A stretch of DNA of 64,000 nt, from the NCBI RefSeq assembly GCF_001858325.1, contig NZ_MBPP01000001.1:62001-126000 (forward strand). The letters are read 5' to 3'. This stretch comes from Marinobacter sp. AC-23. Lineage in GTDB: Bacteria > Pseudomonadota > Gammaproteobacteria > Pseudomonadales > Oleiphilaceae. The position numbers were made by a program, and so were the translations under genes. This document shows, one piece after another, positions 40,928-50,219 of the stretch. The notes beneath the pieces were generated by a model that saw only the letters and a list, made by a program, of their open reading frames with translations, did not search any database and had not been told where the DNA came from. Each line of letters begins with the position of its first letter. Positions within the stretch are counted from its first letter, which is position 1.

Positions 40928-41532
40928 ATGCAAGAATTCCGTTACAACAGTGACTTAATCGGGGGATCTCTATTGGTTAGAGAGTCTCGAATAATCGCCG
41001 AATTGCTGCTTGATAACGCTAGCGAGGCTGAGTGGAAACAGGCTGTGATTTTGGATAACCGCCTGCAAAAGCGAAGCCCTGCAACCGCACTGCGCCAGGC
41101 CAGAGCATTGCGCCAGCGCTTGGAACTGTTGGATCAGCCTTTCTGGCGAGCATTGCGTGATGGCGACGACGAGCTCGCAACGCAAGTGGCATTCGTTGCC
41201 ACTCTGGAGCGCAACCTCTTGCTGGTGGAGTTTGTGGAAACCGTGGTGAGAGACGCCTTTTTGCTGCAGGCCGAATCGATAGCTCGTTATAGCTGGTTAG
41301 ATTTCCTGGAGGAACGCACCGATAGGGATTCGTCGATAACGGGCTGGGCGGAGTCTACAAAAAAGGAGATGGGGCTGGTTGTGTTCCGAAGCTGCGCGAA
41401 GTAGGTCTCGTACAGAAAGGCCGCACCCTAAAATTACAGCAGATATTGGTTAGACCAGAAGTGAACATTTTACTGCAAGCCAGCCGCCGTGACCGAATTG
41501 AAGCCTGCTTACATGTTGGAGCACGAGCATGA
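40928..41532 (+). CDS. brxA: BREX protein BrxA (frameshifted)
   Basis: First gene of the type 1 BREX operon, DUF1819 family. BrxA is a small DNA-binding protein in characterised systems. The N-terminal 154 residues (YNSDLIGGSLLVRESRIIAE, WKQAVILDNRLQKRSPATA, FLLQAESIARYSWLDFLEER) are family-like, but the frame ends at 41404. One missing A at 41389-41390 converts the tail to VVFRKLREVGLVQKGRTLKL, reaching a stop at 41530-41532. That stop overlaps the brxB start (ATGA) and restores the normal 201 residues. Either a sequencing error or a recent inactivating mutation; the first is more likely given similar breaks elsewhere. Confidence 0.88.
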
Positions 41533-42110
41533 GTCAGTCGTTACAAGACCGGCTAAACCAGATCCCAGGCAAAATTCTTTCCCAAGCGTTTCTGCAAAGC
41601 CAGGGTCTGGGCAATGAGATTGGTTTTTGGGTGTTCGACTACGCGCCCGAAGAAGAGCTGAAGGTTCGCGAATATCTAGCATTTCTAACCGGCTTTCTGT
41701 CCAAGAAACAGAGCCACCTTAAGGTGATCAGCATCAATCTTTTGGAAATGATGCGGGATTACCTAGAGGAGCGAAAATTCCTCGACAAGGCCGTGCAGAT
41801 GCAGGAAGGAAAGGGCGACCAAGCCCTGCTGAAGGCACTCGCTGGCCCCATGCACATGGACAAGTTTGCCCCTTACATGATGGAACAGACAAACGCGTCG
41901 GAACAGGACATCATTCTGATACATGGGCTAGGTTCTGTGTGGCCGGTACTTCGCGCCCACAGTCTGCTGAACAAGCTGCACGGGCTGCTAGGCCACAAAC
42001 CCGTTGTGCTGTTTTATCCGGGTGAATACGACGGCCAAAGCCTGACCCTGTTCAACCGTATACCCAGCAATAACTATTATAGGGCCTTCTCGCTAGTGCC
42101 CCACAACTGA
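41529..42110 (+). CDS. brxB: BREX protein BrxB
   Basis: DUF1788 protein of 193 residues, found in all type 1 BREX operons and of unclear biochemical role. It begins MSQSLQDRLNQIPGKILSQA and contains NEIGFWVFDYAPEEELKVRE, IILIHGLGSVWPVLRAHSLL and VVLFYPGEYDGQSLTLFNRI, the most conserved segments. The start overlaps the restored brxA stop by four bases, and brxC begins 38 bases later. Confidence 0.95.
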   Translation: MSQSLQDRLNQIPGKILSQAFLQSQGLGNEIGFWVFDYAPEEELKVREYLAFLTGFLSKKQSHLKVISINLLEMMRDYLEERKFLDKAVQMQEGKGDQALLKALAGPMHMDKFAPYMMEQTNASEQDIILIHGLGSVWPVLRAHSLLNKLHGLLGHKPVVLFYPGEYDGQSLTLFNRIPSNNYYRAFSLVPHN

Positions 42111-42148
42111 TTCGTAGCACCAGAAGCCGCAACCAAGGATGATCCGTA

Positions 42149-45100
42149 ATGACCATTAAAAACCTCTTCTTCAAGCCCCTGGATCGTTCAATCAACGGTG
42201 TGGTTAAAGCCGACCAGGCCGACGATGCAACCGTTTGGCAGGAGCTGGAAGAGTATGTGGTTACCAACGAGCTGGAAAAGCACTTTCGAGCCTTTTTTGA
42301 GAGCTACGGAACCAACCTGCAAGACCCCTCTATCTCCAATCGGGTTGGTATTTGGATCTCCGGCTTCTTCGGTTCGGGTAAGTCGCACTTCCTCAAAGCC
42401 CTTTCTTACTTGCTCGAAAACAAAGAGGCCTATGATGAGCAGGGCAATACCAAGCACGCGGTAGAGTTTTTCGACGAGCAAAAGCTACGCGATGCCATGA
42501 TCCGCGCCGATGTGCAGAAAGCGGCGAACACCCTAGCGGATGTCATCCTCTTTAACATCGATTCCAAGGCCAGCTCCAACGATGCCGGTAACCCGATTCT
42601 CAGTGTGTTTCTGCGGGTGTTTAACGAACACCAAGGGTTCAGTGGCGACCACCCCCATATTGCACACATGGAGCGCCACCTGGAGCAGAAGGGCGTCTAT
42701 CAGGCTTTCAAAGACGCGTTCGCAGAATCGACCAACTCCCAATGGGAAGACGAGCGGGATGGCTACCAGTTCTATCAGGACGATATCGAAGGAGCCATCG
42801 CCAAGGCGCTGAACCTCTCTGCCGACGCTGCACACAAATGGTTTGAAGAATCTGAAGAAACCTTCTCGGTCTCTGTGGAAAACTTCTGCCATTGGGTCAA
42901 AGAGTATCTGGATGCCCAAGGCCCCGAACATCGCATGGTATTCATGGTGGACGAAGTAGGGCAGTTTATTGGTTCCGACACTAAGCTCATGCTCACCCTG
43001 CAAACCATCACCGAAAACCTGGGTACCATTTGTAACGGTCGAGCCTGGATTGTTGTCACGTCGCAGGCAGACATGGAAGCTGTACTGGGTGACCTCACTT
43101 CATCCAAAGCCAACGACTTCTCCAAGATCGCCGGCCGGTTCAAAACTCGCTTGTCCCTGTCTAGCTCCAACACAGACGAAGTCATCCAGAAGCGTTTGCT
43201 GCGGAAAACTCCAGAAGCGGAAACCGAACTAAGGGCGGCCTGGGAGCAGAGCGGCGACATACTCCGCAACCAGATTACCTTTGACCGCTCCGGGCCAACA
43301 CTCAACAACTTCGATGGCCCGGAAAGCTTTGTGGCCAACTACCCATTCGCGCCATACCACTTCCAATTGGTGCAAAAGGTTTTTGAGGAAATTCGCAAAG
43401 TCGGCGCTACCGGTGCCCACCTGGCCTACGGTGAACGTTCCATGCTGGACGCCTTCCAGATGGCAGCCATGAGTGTGGCCAGTGAGCAAATCGGCGCACT
43501 GGTTCCCATGCACGCCTTTTACCGTTCCGTAGAAGGTTTTTTGGACACAGCCGTAAAGCGCACCATTGACCAGGCCAGTGAAAACCCCAGCCTGGATGCC
43601 TTCGATGTTCAAATTTTGCGTACCCTATTTATGATCCGCTACGTAGAGTTGATCAAGGGCACTTTGGACAACCTGGTAACCCTGTCTATAGCGAAAATCG
43701 ACGAAGATAAGCTTGGCCTGCGCCGACGCATCGAGGAAGCTCTGCAACGGCTTGAGAAAGAAAGCCTGATCACCCGCAATGGCGACGAGTTTGTCTTTCT
43801 TACCAACGAAGAGCGGGACATTACCCGCAAGATCAAAGCCACAGACATAGCAAGCACCGATGAAAACAAGGAACTGGCCAGCCTGATCTATAAAGACCTT
43901 CTGAAAGACAAAAACAAATACCGTTACCACGTAAACAAGACCGACTACAGCATTGGCCGTTATTTGGATGGCCACACTCTGGATGGTCGCTACGAATCGG
44001 ATTTACGAGTCGAAATCGTTTCGCCACTCGATCTGGATTACGTGCAATACAGCGAAGCGGGCTGCATCAACAAGTCCAGCGAAGGTGCCACCGGCCAGGG
44101 TGTGATCAAACTGCCCGATGACAAAGTTTTCTTTCAGGAGTTGCGTACCTGGCTCAAGACCAACAAGTTCATTCGCATGAACGACGACGGCAGCAACACT
44201 GATCTCACCCGCATTCTTGCCGACCGGGGCCGTGAAAACCAAGAGCGTCGCAAGCGCCTACGCCACACTCTGGAAGACATGCTTCTGCGCGCCGAGTGCT
44301 ATGCGTTAGGCCAGCACTTGCAGCTCTCCACCAGCAGCCTAACCGTGCGCTTCGATGAGATATGCGAGTACGTGTTAGAGAACACCTACACCAAGCTTGG
44401 CTTCCTGAAGGTACTGCAGCAAGAGCCATTGCGTGAACTGAGCGCAGTGCTTACCGTGGACGATATCGCCCAGATGGGCATGGCCCTGGATGGCGAAGAG
44501 GGCAACCCGCAGGCCGTCAGAGATGTAGAGCAATACGTTTCACTGCGCACAGGCGGTGACGACCGCTTGTTGGTGAGTGATATCATCGACCGATTCGCCG
44601 CACGCCCTTATGGCTGGCCGGATGGTGAAATACTGTTGATACTTGGCAGACTGGCTGCCTCCGGGCGCATCTCCTTCCACACGTCTGGCCCGTCTATGCC
44701 GCTGAATGAGGTATTTGATTACCTCAACAATAGCCGCAGGCGCAGAGAAATCTCGGTACAGAAGAAGCGCCAGGTAGACGATGCCATTCTTAAGCAGGCT
44801 CGTAACCTGTCCCGAGACTTGTTTAACGCTCTGGGCCCGGATACTGAAAAAGACCTGTTCGAGTTCTACCAGAGCCACTTGAACCAGTGGCTGACCAACC
44901 TGCGCAGTTATAAAAGCAAGATAGATGTGGGGCGATTCCCCGGTAAGCAAATCATCGAAGACGGCATCCTCACCTTAGAGCGCTTGCTGGTTAACCGCGA
45001 GAGCTTTGACTTTTTCAAAGTCGTTATCAACAACAAAAACGACTACCTGGATTTAGAAGAAGACTATCGCGATATTCACGAATTCTTCAGCAACCAGCTC

Positions 45101-45802
45101 CACAGCTGGCAACAACTGCAAACCGCGCTCTATCAGTTCGAGAAGAACCACCAGGCATTGAATAAAGATGAGACAGCGCACAAAGCCCTCACTGAACTGA
45201 AAAAAATCAATCAAGCCGACACGCCTTACAACCTGCTGCACAAAGTGGCAGGGCTGATAGAAACCGTAGAGGCCGTAAACACCCGAGTTGTCACAGAAAA
45301 ACGGGACCACGCGCTTGAAAGAGTAGAAGAGCGTATTCAGCAGTTACAAGCGGAAATGCTGAAAAGCGGCATTGCCAGCCCAGATCTCAGTAACCGCCTA
45401 TTACGGCCGTTGCAGCTTATAAAAGAAGATCTGGAAACCGAAACCAGCATTGCCCAAATTTTCATGCTGCAATCCCAGACCGCCCAGGAAAAACTCGAAG
45501 ACAGCCTGCTTGAACTGGAACGGGCCATGCGTGCTGAGGCTGAAAAACAAGCCAAGGCCCAAAGAGATGCTCAAGAAGATGCGGAAACTTACACTAACAA
45601 GCCCTCGCCAGACGCGCCCGCAATAACCGCACCGGTAGCCATGCCAAAACCTGTTGTGGATGTGAATGCGGCAAAGATATTCAGTAAGCTAGGCAGTGGC
45701 ATCTATTTAGAAAGCCAGAAAGACGTTGATAGCTTTATCGAAGCCCTGAAAAATGAATTGGATGCCGCTATTGCGATTGGAAAAAGGGCCCGCTTGAAGT
45801 AA
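42149..45802 (+). CDS. brxC: BREX ATPase BrxC
   Basis: Large P-loop ATPase (DUF499-like, relative of PglY/BrxC) required for BREX defence and host methylation. 1217 residues with Walker A GFFGSGKS at residues 72-79 and Walker B VFMVDEVGQF near 260-270. A long helical region and an Ala/Lys/Glu-rich coiled segment lie near 1110-1160. ATG 42149 follows AAGGATGATCCGTA. The C-terminal 60 residues are typical (SKLGSGIYLESQKDVDSFIE). It is intact despite its length. Confidence 0.95.
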   Translation: MTIKNLFFKPLDRSINGVVKADQADDATVWQELEEYVVTNELEKHFRAFFESYGTNLQDPSISNRVGIWISGFFGSGKSHFLKALSYLLENKEAYDEQGNTKHAVEFFDEQKLRDAMIRADVQKAANTLADVILFNIDSKASSNDAGNPILSVFLRVFNEHQGFSGDHPHIAHMERHLEQKGVYQAFKDAFAESTNSQWEDERDGYQFYQDDIEGAIAKALNLSADAAHKWFEESEETFSVSVENFCHWVKEYLDAQGPEHRMVFMVDEVGQFIGSDTKLMLTLQTITENLGTICNGRAWIVVTSQADMEAVLGDLTSSKANDFSKIAGRFKTRLSLSSSNTDEVIQKRLLRKTPEAETELRAAWEQSGDILRNQITFDRSGPTLNNFDGPESFVANYPFAPYHFQLVQKVFEEIRKVGATGAHLAYGERSMLDAFQMAAMSVASEQIGALVPMHAFYRSVEGFLDTAVKRTIDQASENPSLDAFDVQILRTLFMIRYVELIKGTLDNLVTLSIAKIDEDKLGLRRRIEEALQRLEKESLITRNGDEFVFLTNEERDITRKIKATDIASTDENKELASLIYKDLLKDKNKYRYHVNKTDYSIGRYLDGHTLDGRYESDLRVEIVSPLDLDYVQYSEAGCINKSSEGATGQGVIKLPDDKVFFQELRTWLKTNKFIRMNDDGSNTDLTRILADRGRENQERRKRLRHTLEDMLLRAECYALGQHLQLSTSSLTVRFDEICEYVLENTYTKLGFLKVLQQEPLRELSAVLTVDDIAQMGMALDGEEGNPQAVRDVEQYVSLRTGGDDRLLVSDIIDRFAARPYGWPDGEILLILGRLAASGRISFHTSGPSMPLNEVFDYLNNSRRRREISVQKKRQVDDAILKQARNLSRDLFNALGPDTEKDLFEFYQSHLNQWLTNLRSYKSKIDVGRFPGKQIIEDGILTLERLLVNRESFDFFKVVINNKNDYLDLEEDYRDIHEFFSNQLHSWQQLQTALYQFEKNHQALNKDETAHKALTELKKINQADTPYNLLHKVAGLIETVEAVNTRVVTEKRDHALERVEERIQQLQAEMLKSGIASPDLSNRLLRPLQLIKEDLETETSIAQIFMLQSQTAQEKLEDSLLELERAMRAEAEKQAKAQRDAQEDAETYTNKPSPDAPAITAPVAMPKPVVDVNAAKIFSKLGSGIYLESQKDVDSFIEALKNELDAAIAIGKRARLK

Positions 45803-45870
45803 AAGGCTTGCATTTTGAACATTATCAACACAGGCTTGTCCTTTGTCCAAAAACGCGGGACGCGCGGTAT

Positions 45871-46533
45871 ATGAAAGGATTGAGAAGTCAAGATCTGGGG
45901 TTGTTGCTAAAGCTTGTTTCACTTCAAAAGCAAGAATCGTTTAGCCCTGCCAGTAAAGCAACAGCTGCCTGGCCCCATGATTGGCAAGACTGGGAGAAGG
46001 AAGAGGCCTACCCGACGGAATTATTTAACGGCGGGTTAGCCACTCCTGAATTATTTCGCTCAACAGTTTATACCGTTCGAAATCTGGAAGCTGAAACCGG
46101 TATTGGTAAGTCGCAGATAAGTAATGCGCTGCACCGTTGTTTTGATGTTGGCCTGGCCAAAAAAGATCGAAAAACAAACGTGCCAAGAGCGAACACCAAA
46201 GCGCTGCTGGAATTTATTGTCTACGGGGTGAAGTATGTGTTTCCTGCCAGATCGGGGAAATTGGCGCGCGGGATAGGGACTGCATTTGCAGCGCCAGTGT
46301 TAGAGGATCAACTTTTCAGTGCTGGTGAGCTATCGCCAGTATGGCCAGATGCACGAGGGAACAAGAAGGGGCTTGAAGTGGAGCCTCTATTCAAAACCGT
46401 GGGCCATGCAGTTCGGCGAGATCCAGAGCTTTATGCACTGCTGGCCCTGGTTGACGCTATACGAATTGGAAACCCGCGAGAAGCAAATCTGGCGGCAGAG
46501 CTTTTGAAGAAACACCTGGAAGTGAAAGTATGA
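45871..46533 (+). CDS. Predicted helix-turn-helix protein paired with a nucleotidyltransferase
   Basis: About 220 residues if started at ATG 45871 (MKGLRSQDLGLLLKLVSLQK); an in-frame start further upstream gives an unrelated extension. A winged helix-turn-helix-like segment is visible at about residues 65-110 (LEAETGIGKSQISNALHRCF then DVGLAKKDRKT). The C-terminal part has hydrophobic helices with EPLFKTVGHAVRRDPELYAL. Its stop overlaps the next start (ATGA at 46530-46533). The arrangement resembles AbiEi-type antitoxin genes in front of AbiEii-type toxins, but I do not recognise the family with certainty. Located inside the BREX operon between brxC and pglX. Confidence 0.7.
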   Translation: MKGLRSQDLGLLLKLVSLQKQESFSPASKATAAWPHDWQDWEKEEAYPTELFNGGLATPELFRSTVYTVRNLEAETGIGKSQISNALHRCFDVGLAKKDRKTNVPRANTKALLEFIVYGVKYVFPARSGKLARGIGTAFAAPVLEDQLFSAGELSPVWPDARGNKKGLEVEPLFKTVGHAVRRDPELYALLALVDAIRIGNPREANLAAELLKKHLEVKV

Positions 46534-47239
46534 GCATGTCTGCATTACACAAAACAATGGTAACCAAAGTGGCCGAGGCGCTGGGCCCCGAGCTGTTGAA
46601 GCAAGTCGCATTTGTGGGTGGGTGCACAACAGGGTTCTTTTTAACCGATGAGTTTGTCATTGAGCAGGTGCGCCACACAGACGATGTCGATCTTATCGTT
46701 CATGTAATAGGACATACTGGCTTTTATACTCTTCAGAAGGCCTTGCGTAAAAAAGGCTTCAAAGATGTGTCACCTGATCCCGCCGACGATGCCCTGTATG
46801 TGCAATGAAACTGGGTGACCTGCGTGTGGATTTTATGCCAGACGATGCCGCGGTATTAGGGTTTGCAAACCAGTGGTACGCCAAAGCGCTTAATACTGCG
46901 ACGCCTTTTCAACTTTCTGATGACCTCTCGATAAGATTAGTCACCCCACCGTACTTTTTGGCGACAAAGCTGGAAGCCTATAAGGGACGGGGAAGGGGAG
47001 ACGCGCTCTCCAGTCATGATATTGAAGATGTGCTTACACTAATTGATGGGCGAGAGTCCTTGATTGGGGAAGTTAGTGAAATCTCCAGTGAACTCCGGTC
47101 TTACCTTGCGGATGAGTTTGGCAAGTTACTCAACGACCAGAATTTCGAGTATGCAGTGAACAGTCAGGCAGGTGGCGACCAGGAGCGAGAGGCTATTTTG
47201 TTTGAAAGGCTGGAAAACCTAGCGCAGGTGCCAGAGTAA
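46530..47239 (+). CDS. AbiEii-like nucleotidyltransferase (frameshifted)
   Basis: A protein of the nucleotidyltransferase superfamily of AbiEii-type toxins. Motifs: VAFVGGCTTGFFL (GG motif) and RHTDDVDLIVHV (DxD metal site), then FLATKLEAYKGRGRGDALSS and HDIEDVLTLIDGR (Lys and Asp-Ile motif of the family). The first frame stops at 46808 in the middle of the fold. A missing G at 46805-46806 (TGGAAA read as TGAAA) joins ALYVQWKLGDLRVDFMPDD and gives 236 residues. As it stands the ATGA overlap looks like two genes, but the fold spans both. Its stop shares a base with the next start. Toxic activity is inferred from family. Confidence 0.82.
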
Positions 47240-47949
47240 TGCAGATCAATTGGGTGAGCCAAACGGGCCGTGAGCGAGCGCACAATTGCGATTTGGCCTG
47301 CTGCTGTGTGGCTGAAAACCTAATTGTGATGGGCCTGGTAGATGCCGCTGAGAGCCAAAAGGCACAGGCATTTGCAAACCACTGGGCAAAAACTATCGTT
47401 GCTGCTGCATATAACACCGGGTTCAATCCAGATAGCACGGGCATAGTGGATATTCTTAGCAAGGCTCAAAAGATCCAGCGTCACTCCTATCTCAATGAAA
47501 TCGCAAGTTACTGTTTGGTGGTTGTTGACCGATGCAGTGGTGAAGGAATAGTGCTTTCAGCCGGTGACTGCCTCGTTGGGCTGGCGGGCGCAAGCGCACA
47601 TCAAGATTATGATGTGAAATGGATAAATAGCCCCCATACCGCAGATGTCCCGTTAAAAGCGTTGGGTGAACCAACGGCTGCTACTTCGGATTTTCAGCAC
47701 TTGCTAACTCGCAGTATCAATGCCAAGCGATTTACTGAACCAGAAACCAATATGTTTTGGATTAGTACGGGCAGCAAACTCATTTTAGCCAGTGATGGAT
47801 ACTGGCGAGAGCGCGAAAGTGATACCAATACCGAATTCACCAACACCACTGATGACGCAAGCTGTTTAACGCTAACCTGGCGCACGCAAGATCTGGCAAT
47901 TAATCAGAAAACAGATACAGCAAATCTGCTAATACTGCCAACAGAATGA
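47239..47949 (+). CDS. PP2C-like protein phosphatase in the BREX operon
   Basis: A 236-residue protein that I assign to the PP2C fold by its spaced motifs: RERAHNCDLA (Asn-x-Asp, residues about 16-18), IVMGLVDAAES (metal Asp, about 35), VLSAGDCLVGLAG (Gly-Asp, about 113-120), LILASDGYW (Ser-Asp-Gly, about 184), and TTDDASCLTLTW (last metal Asp, about 206). The Gly-Gly after the second Asp is missing, so it is divergent, but all metal-binding Asp positions are filled. The start overlaps the nucleotidyltransferase stop. No matching kinase is seen in the window. A role in regulating the adjacent proteins by dephosphorylation is inference. Confidence 0.72.
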   Translation: MQINWVSQTGRERAHNCDLACCCVAENLIVMGLVDAAESQKAQAFANHWAKTIVAAAYNTGFNPDSTGIVDILSKAQKIQRHSYLNEIASYCLVVVDRCSGEGIVLSAGDCLVGLAGASAHQDYDVKWINSPHTADVPLKALGEPTAATSDFQHLLTRSINAKRFTEPETNMFWISTGSKLILASDGYWRERESDTNTEFTNTTDDASCLTLTWRTQDLAINQKTDTANLLILPTE

Positions 47950-47975
47950 TGATGGGCAGCTGCTAGATGAGTTTT

Positions 47976-48038
47976 AGTGTAGAAAAAATAGCAAATTGCG
48001 GCATTAGTGTAAAAAAAGTGAGCGCAGTGTAAAAAAAG
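47976..48038 (+). repeat. Three phased direct repeats upstream of pglX
   Basis: AGTGTAGAAAAAA at 47976-47988, AGTGTAAAAAAAG at 48006-48018 and AGTGTAAAAAAAG at 48026-48038. The starts are 30 and 20 bases apart, whole turns of the helix, so the A-tracts face the same side. The array sits in the 127-base gap between the PP2C gene and pglX, ending 38 bases before the pglX start. It may be a regulator binding array or a bent-DNA element for a promoter internal to the island. Confidence 0.75.
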
Positions 48039-48076
48039 GCCACCCAAGGTAGGCAAGAAAACATGGAGCTGTACCA

Positions 48077-50029
48077 ATGAACACCGCCAACATCAAACGC
48101 TACGCCCCAAAAGCGCGTAATGCCTTTATCGCCGCCGTTACCAAACAAGCGGCCCGTTACGGCGTAACTGCCCAAGGCATAACGCCCATCGAACAGCGGG
48201 GCGATATAGCACTGATTGGCGAGCAGGCGTTTCCCAAGTCGGCTTTTCAGCCGCGCAAAGCACTGGAGCGCCGGGTAGAGCAGCTGGGTTTTGCTCAAGC
48301 GATGGAGCAGGCCGCCTACAGTTGGTTTAACCGCCTGTGCGCCATTCGCTATATGGAAGTACACGGCTACCTGGACCATGGCCGACGGGTGTTGAGCGGT
48401 GAAAAACACGACTCTGCCGATGGCGAGGCAGGCACACCGCAAATCCTCCACGACTGCCTGGACATAGACCTGCCAGGTTTGGACAAGCAAAAAGTCACCG
48501 ACCTGAAGCTAGACGGCACCAAAGACGAAGAGCTCTACCGCGAACTCCTGCTGGCCCAGTGCCATGCACTGCATGAAGCCATGCCCTTCCTGTTTGAGGC
48601 AGTAGACGACGCCACCGAATTGCTGCTGCCCGATAACCTCACCAAAACCGACTCTCTGATCCGTGAGCTGGTCAGCGCCATCCCCGAAGAGGACTGGCAG
48701 GATGTGGAAATCATCGGCTGGCTTTACCAGTTCTACATCAGTGAGAAGAAAGACCAGGTGATCGGCAAGGTGGTCAAAAGCGAAGACATCCCCGCCGCGA
48801 CTCAACTGTTCACCCCCAACTGGATTGTTCAGTACCTGGTGCAAAACTCCGTAGGTCGCCAGTGGCTGCAAACCTATCCGGACAGCCCGCTCAGAAACCA
48901 GATGCCGTACTACATCGAACCGGGCGAACAGCCACCGGAGGTGCAGGCGCAAATGACTGAGACCATTCCCGCGAGCATTGACCCAGAAAGCATCAAAGTA
49001 CTCGACCCCGCCTGTGGCTCCGGACACATCCTCACCGAAGTCTACAAAGTGCTCAAAGCCATCTACGAAGAGCGTGGCTACCGCAGCCGGGATATTCCGC
49101 AGCTAATCCTGAAGCACAACCTGTTTGGCCTGGATATCGACGACCGGGCAGGGCAGCTAGCCGGCTTCGCCTTGATGATGCTGGCCCGAGAAGACGACCG
49201 CCGGCTGTTCAGCCGTGTGGCGGATGGCGATGTAACGCTTAACGTGCTGTCGCTGAAAGAAACTGGCCATCTCGACCTGCCACAACTTTGGCGCGATCTG
49301 AACCTGAGTGGGGATTGGCAGCAGGGAAGTTCGCAGAGTTTGTTTGAAAATGACCAAGCTGATCTGAGTGCGGCTAGTGCGGATGAACGCTATCAGTTAC
49401 TGGAGCGCACCTTAGAGCGCTTCAACGAAGCCAAAACATTTGGTTCTTTGATTGAGGTTCCGAAAGAAGAAGCTGAGCTCCTCAAAGGATTGCGAGATGA
49501 GCTGGAGCGTTTGTTACTCAATGGCGACGTTATGCAAAAGTCGGCTGCCGGAATACTGTTACCTTATGTTCGTCAGGCTTGGGTGCTGTCTCAGCGCTAC
49601 GATGCGGTGATTGCCAACCCACCGTATATGGGCAGTAAGTACCAAGCACCGGCCGTAAAAAAATACCTGAAAGAGGCCTATAAAGGTTATGAAAAGGATT
49701 TGTTTTCAGCATTCATTATCCGGAACCTGGGCTTGTCAAAAGAGGGCGCTCAGCTTGGTTTTATGACGCCTTTCGTGTGGATGTTCATCTCTAGCTATGA
49801 GCAGTTACGCAAGCACCTGATTACCGAAAAGACAATCACATCGTTGATACAGCTGGAATATTCAGGGTTCGATGGTGCGACAGTTCCCATTTGTACTTTT
49901 ACGCTGGAGAACGCTTATAACCCTCATTTCAAAGGTGGATACGTGCGGTTATCCGATTTCCGGGGTGCGGCACAACAAGGGCCGCGAGCACTGGAAATCA
50001 TTCAGGCAGCGAATGAGGTAGGCAAATGA
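48077..50029 (+). CDS. pglX: BREX methyltransferase PglX, N-terminal part
   Basis: Site-specific adenine methyltransferase that marks host DNA for BREX. This 650-residue part starts MNTANIKRYAPKARNAFIAAV and contains the SAM motif DPACGSGHILTEVYKVL (about residue 315-330) and catalytic NPPY in YDAVIANPPYMGSKYQ (about 513-517). It continues through DFRGAAQQGPRALEIIQ, which in complete PglX proteins leads directly into the target-recognition half. Here it stops at 50027-50029, overlapping the start of a 60-residue frame. It must work with the C-terminal half if PglX is active. Whether this split is real is discussed in the findings. Confidence 0.9.
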   Translation: MNTANIKRYAPKARNAFIAAVTKQAARYGVTAQGITPIEQRGDIALIGEQAFPKSAFQPRKALERRVEQLGFAQAMEQAAYSWFNRLCAIRYMEVHGYLDHGRRVLSGEKHDSADGEAGTPQILHDCLDIDLPGLDKQKVTDLKLDGTKDEELYRELLLAQCHALHEAMPFLFEAVDDATELLLPDNLTKTDSLIRELVSAIPEEDWQDVEIIGWLYQFYISEKKDQVIGKVVKSEDIPAATQLFTPNWIVQYLVQNSVGRQWLQTYPDSPLRNQMPYYIEPGEQPPEVQAQMTETIPASIDPESIKVLDPACGSGHILTEVYKVLKAIYEERGYRSRDIPQLILKHNLFGLDIDDRAGQLAGFALMMLAREDDRRLFSRVADGDVTLNVLSLKETGHLDLPQLWRDLNLSGDWQQGSSQSLFENDQADLSAASADERYQLLERTLERFNEAKTFGSLIEVPKEEAELLKGLRDELERLLLNGDVMQKSAAGILLPYVRQAWVLSQRYDAVIANPPYMGSKYQAPAVKKYLKEAYKGYEKDLFSAFIIRNLGLSKEGAQLGFMTPFVWMFISSYEQLRKHLITEKTITSLIQLEYSGFDGATVPICTFTLENAYNPHFKGGYVRLSDFRGAAQQGPRALEIIQAANEVGK

Positions 50030-50208
50030 TTATTCAAGAGCCAAGCAAGAATGTACCGATGCACAGCGGCCAAACAAATGTCCACGCCCTGAACCAACAC
50101 CAGATCAGCCACAAACTGAAAGGCAAGGCCGCCAGCCCCACATTGAACCGACTGGCAAACCACAATGTCATCGACAGCACCGCATTGCCCAGAGGAGCAG
50201 AACAATGA
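50026..50208 (+). CDS. 60-residue frame between the two pglX halves
   Basis: Starts at ATG 50026 overlapping the pglX N-part stop (ATGA) with GAGGT seven bases upstream. It ends at 50206-50208 overlapping the C-part start (ATGA). The peptide is rich in Asn, His and Gln (QTNVHALNQHQISHKLKGK). Codon use (mostly C or G in third position) looks like host genes, suggesting real coding. It has no similarity I recognise. It may be a separate small protein, an insert, or a piece of a continuous pglX if one A was lost at each junction. Confidence 0.5.
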   Translation: MIIQEPSKNVPMHSGQTNVHALNQHQISHKLKGKAASPTLNRLANHNVIDSTALPRGAEQ

Positions 50209-50219
50209 GCCAGCAAGAA
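50038..50219 (+). repeat. Imperfect direct repeats flanking the pglX insert
   Basis: GAGCCAAGCAAGAA at 50038-50051 and GAGCCAGCAAGAA at 50207-50219 differ by a single extra A. They bracket nearly all of the segment that separates the two halves of pglX. Loss of the intervening DNA by recombination before the extra A would put the pglX N-part in frame with the C-part, apart from the TGA at 50027. Confidence 0.6.

Noticed and set aside
46805-47239. Separate gene following an ATGA overlap inside the nucleotidyltransferase
   Set aside because: The protein continues one fold and the expected VQWKLGD junction returns when one G is restored, so it is not an independent start.
50022-50204. A second open frame through the pglX insert, in frame with the C-terminal half
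   Set aside because: It lacks a start codon before 50205 and gives a Pro/Gln/Arg/His-rich sequence typical of an antiphase reading of a coding stretch. The 60-residue frame has better codon use.
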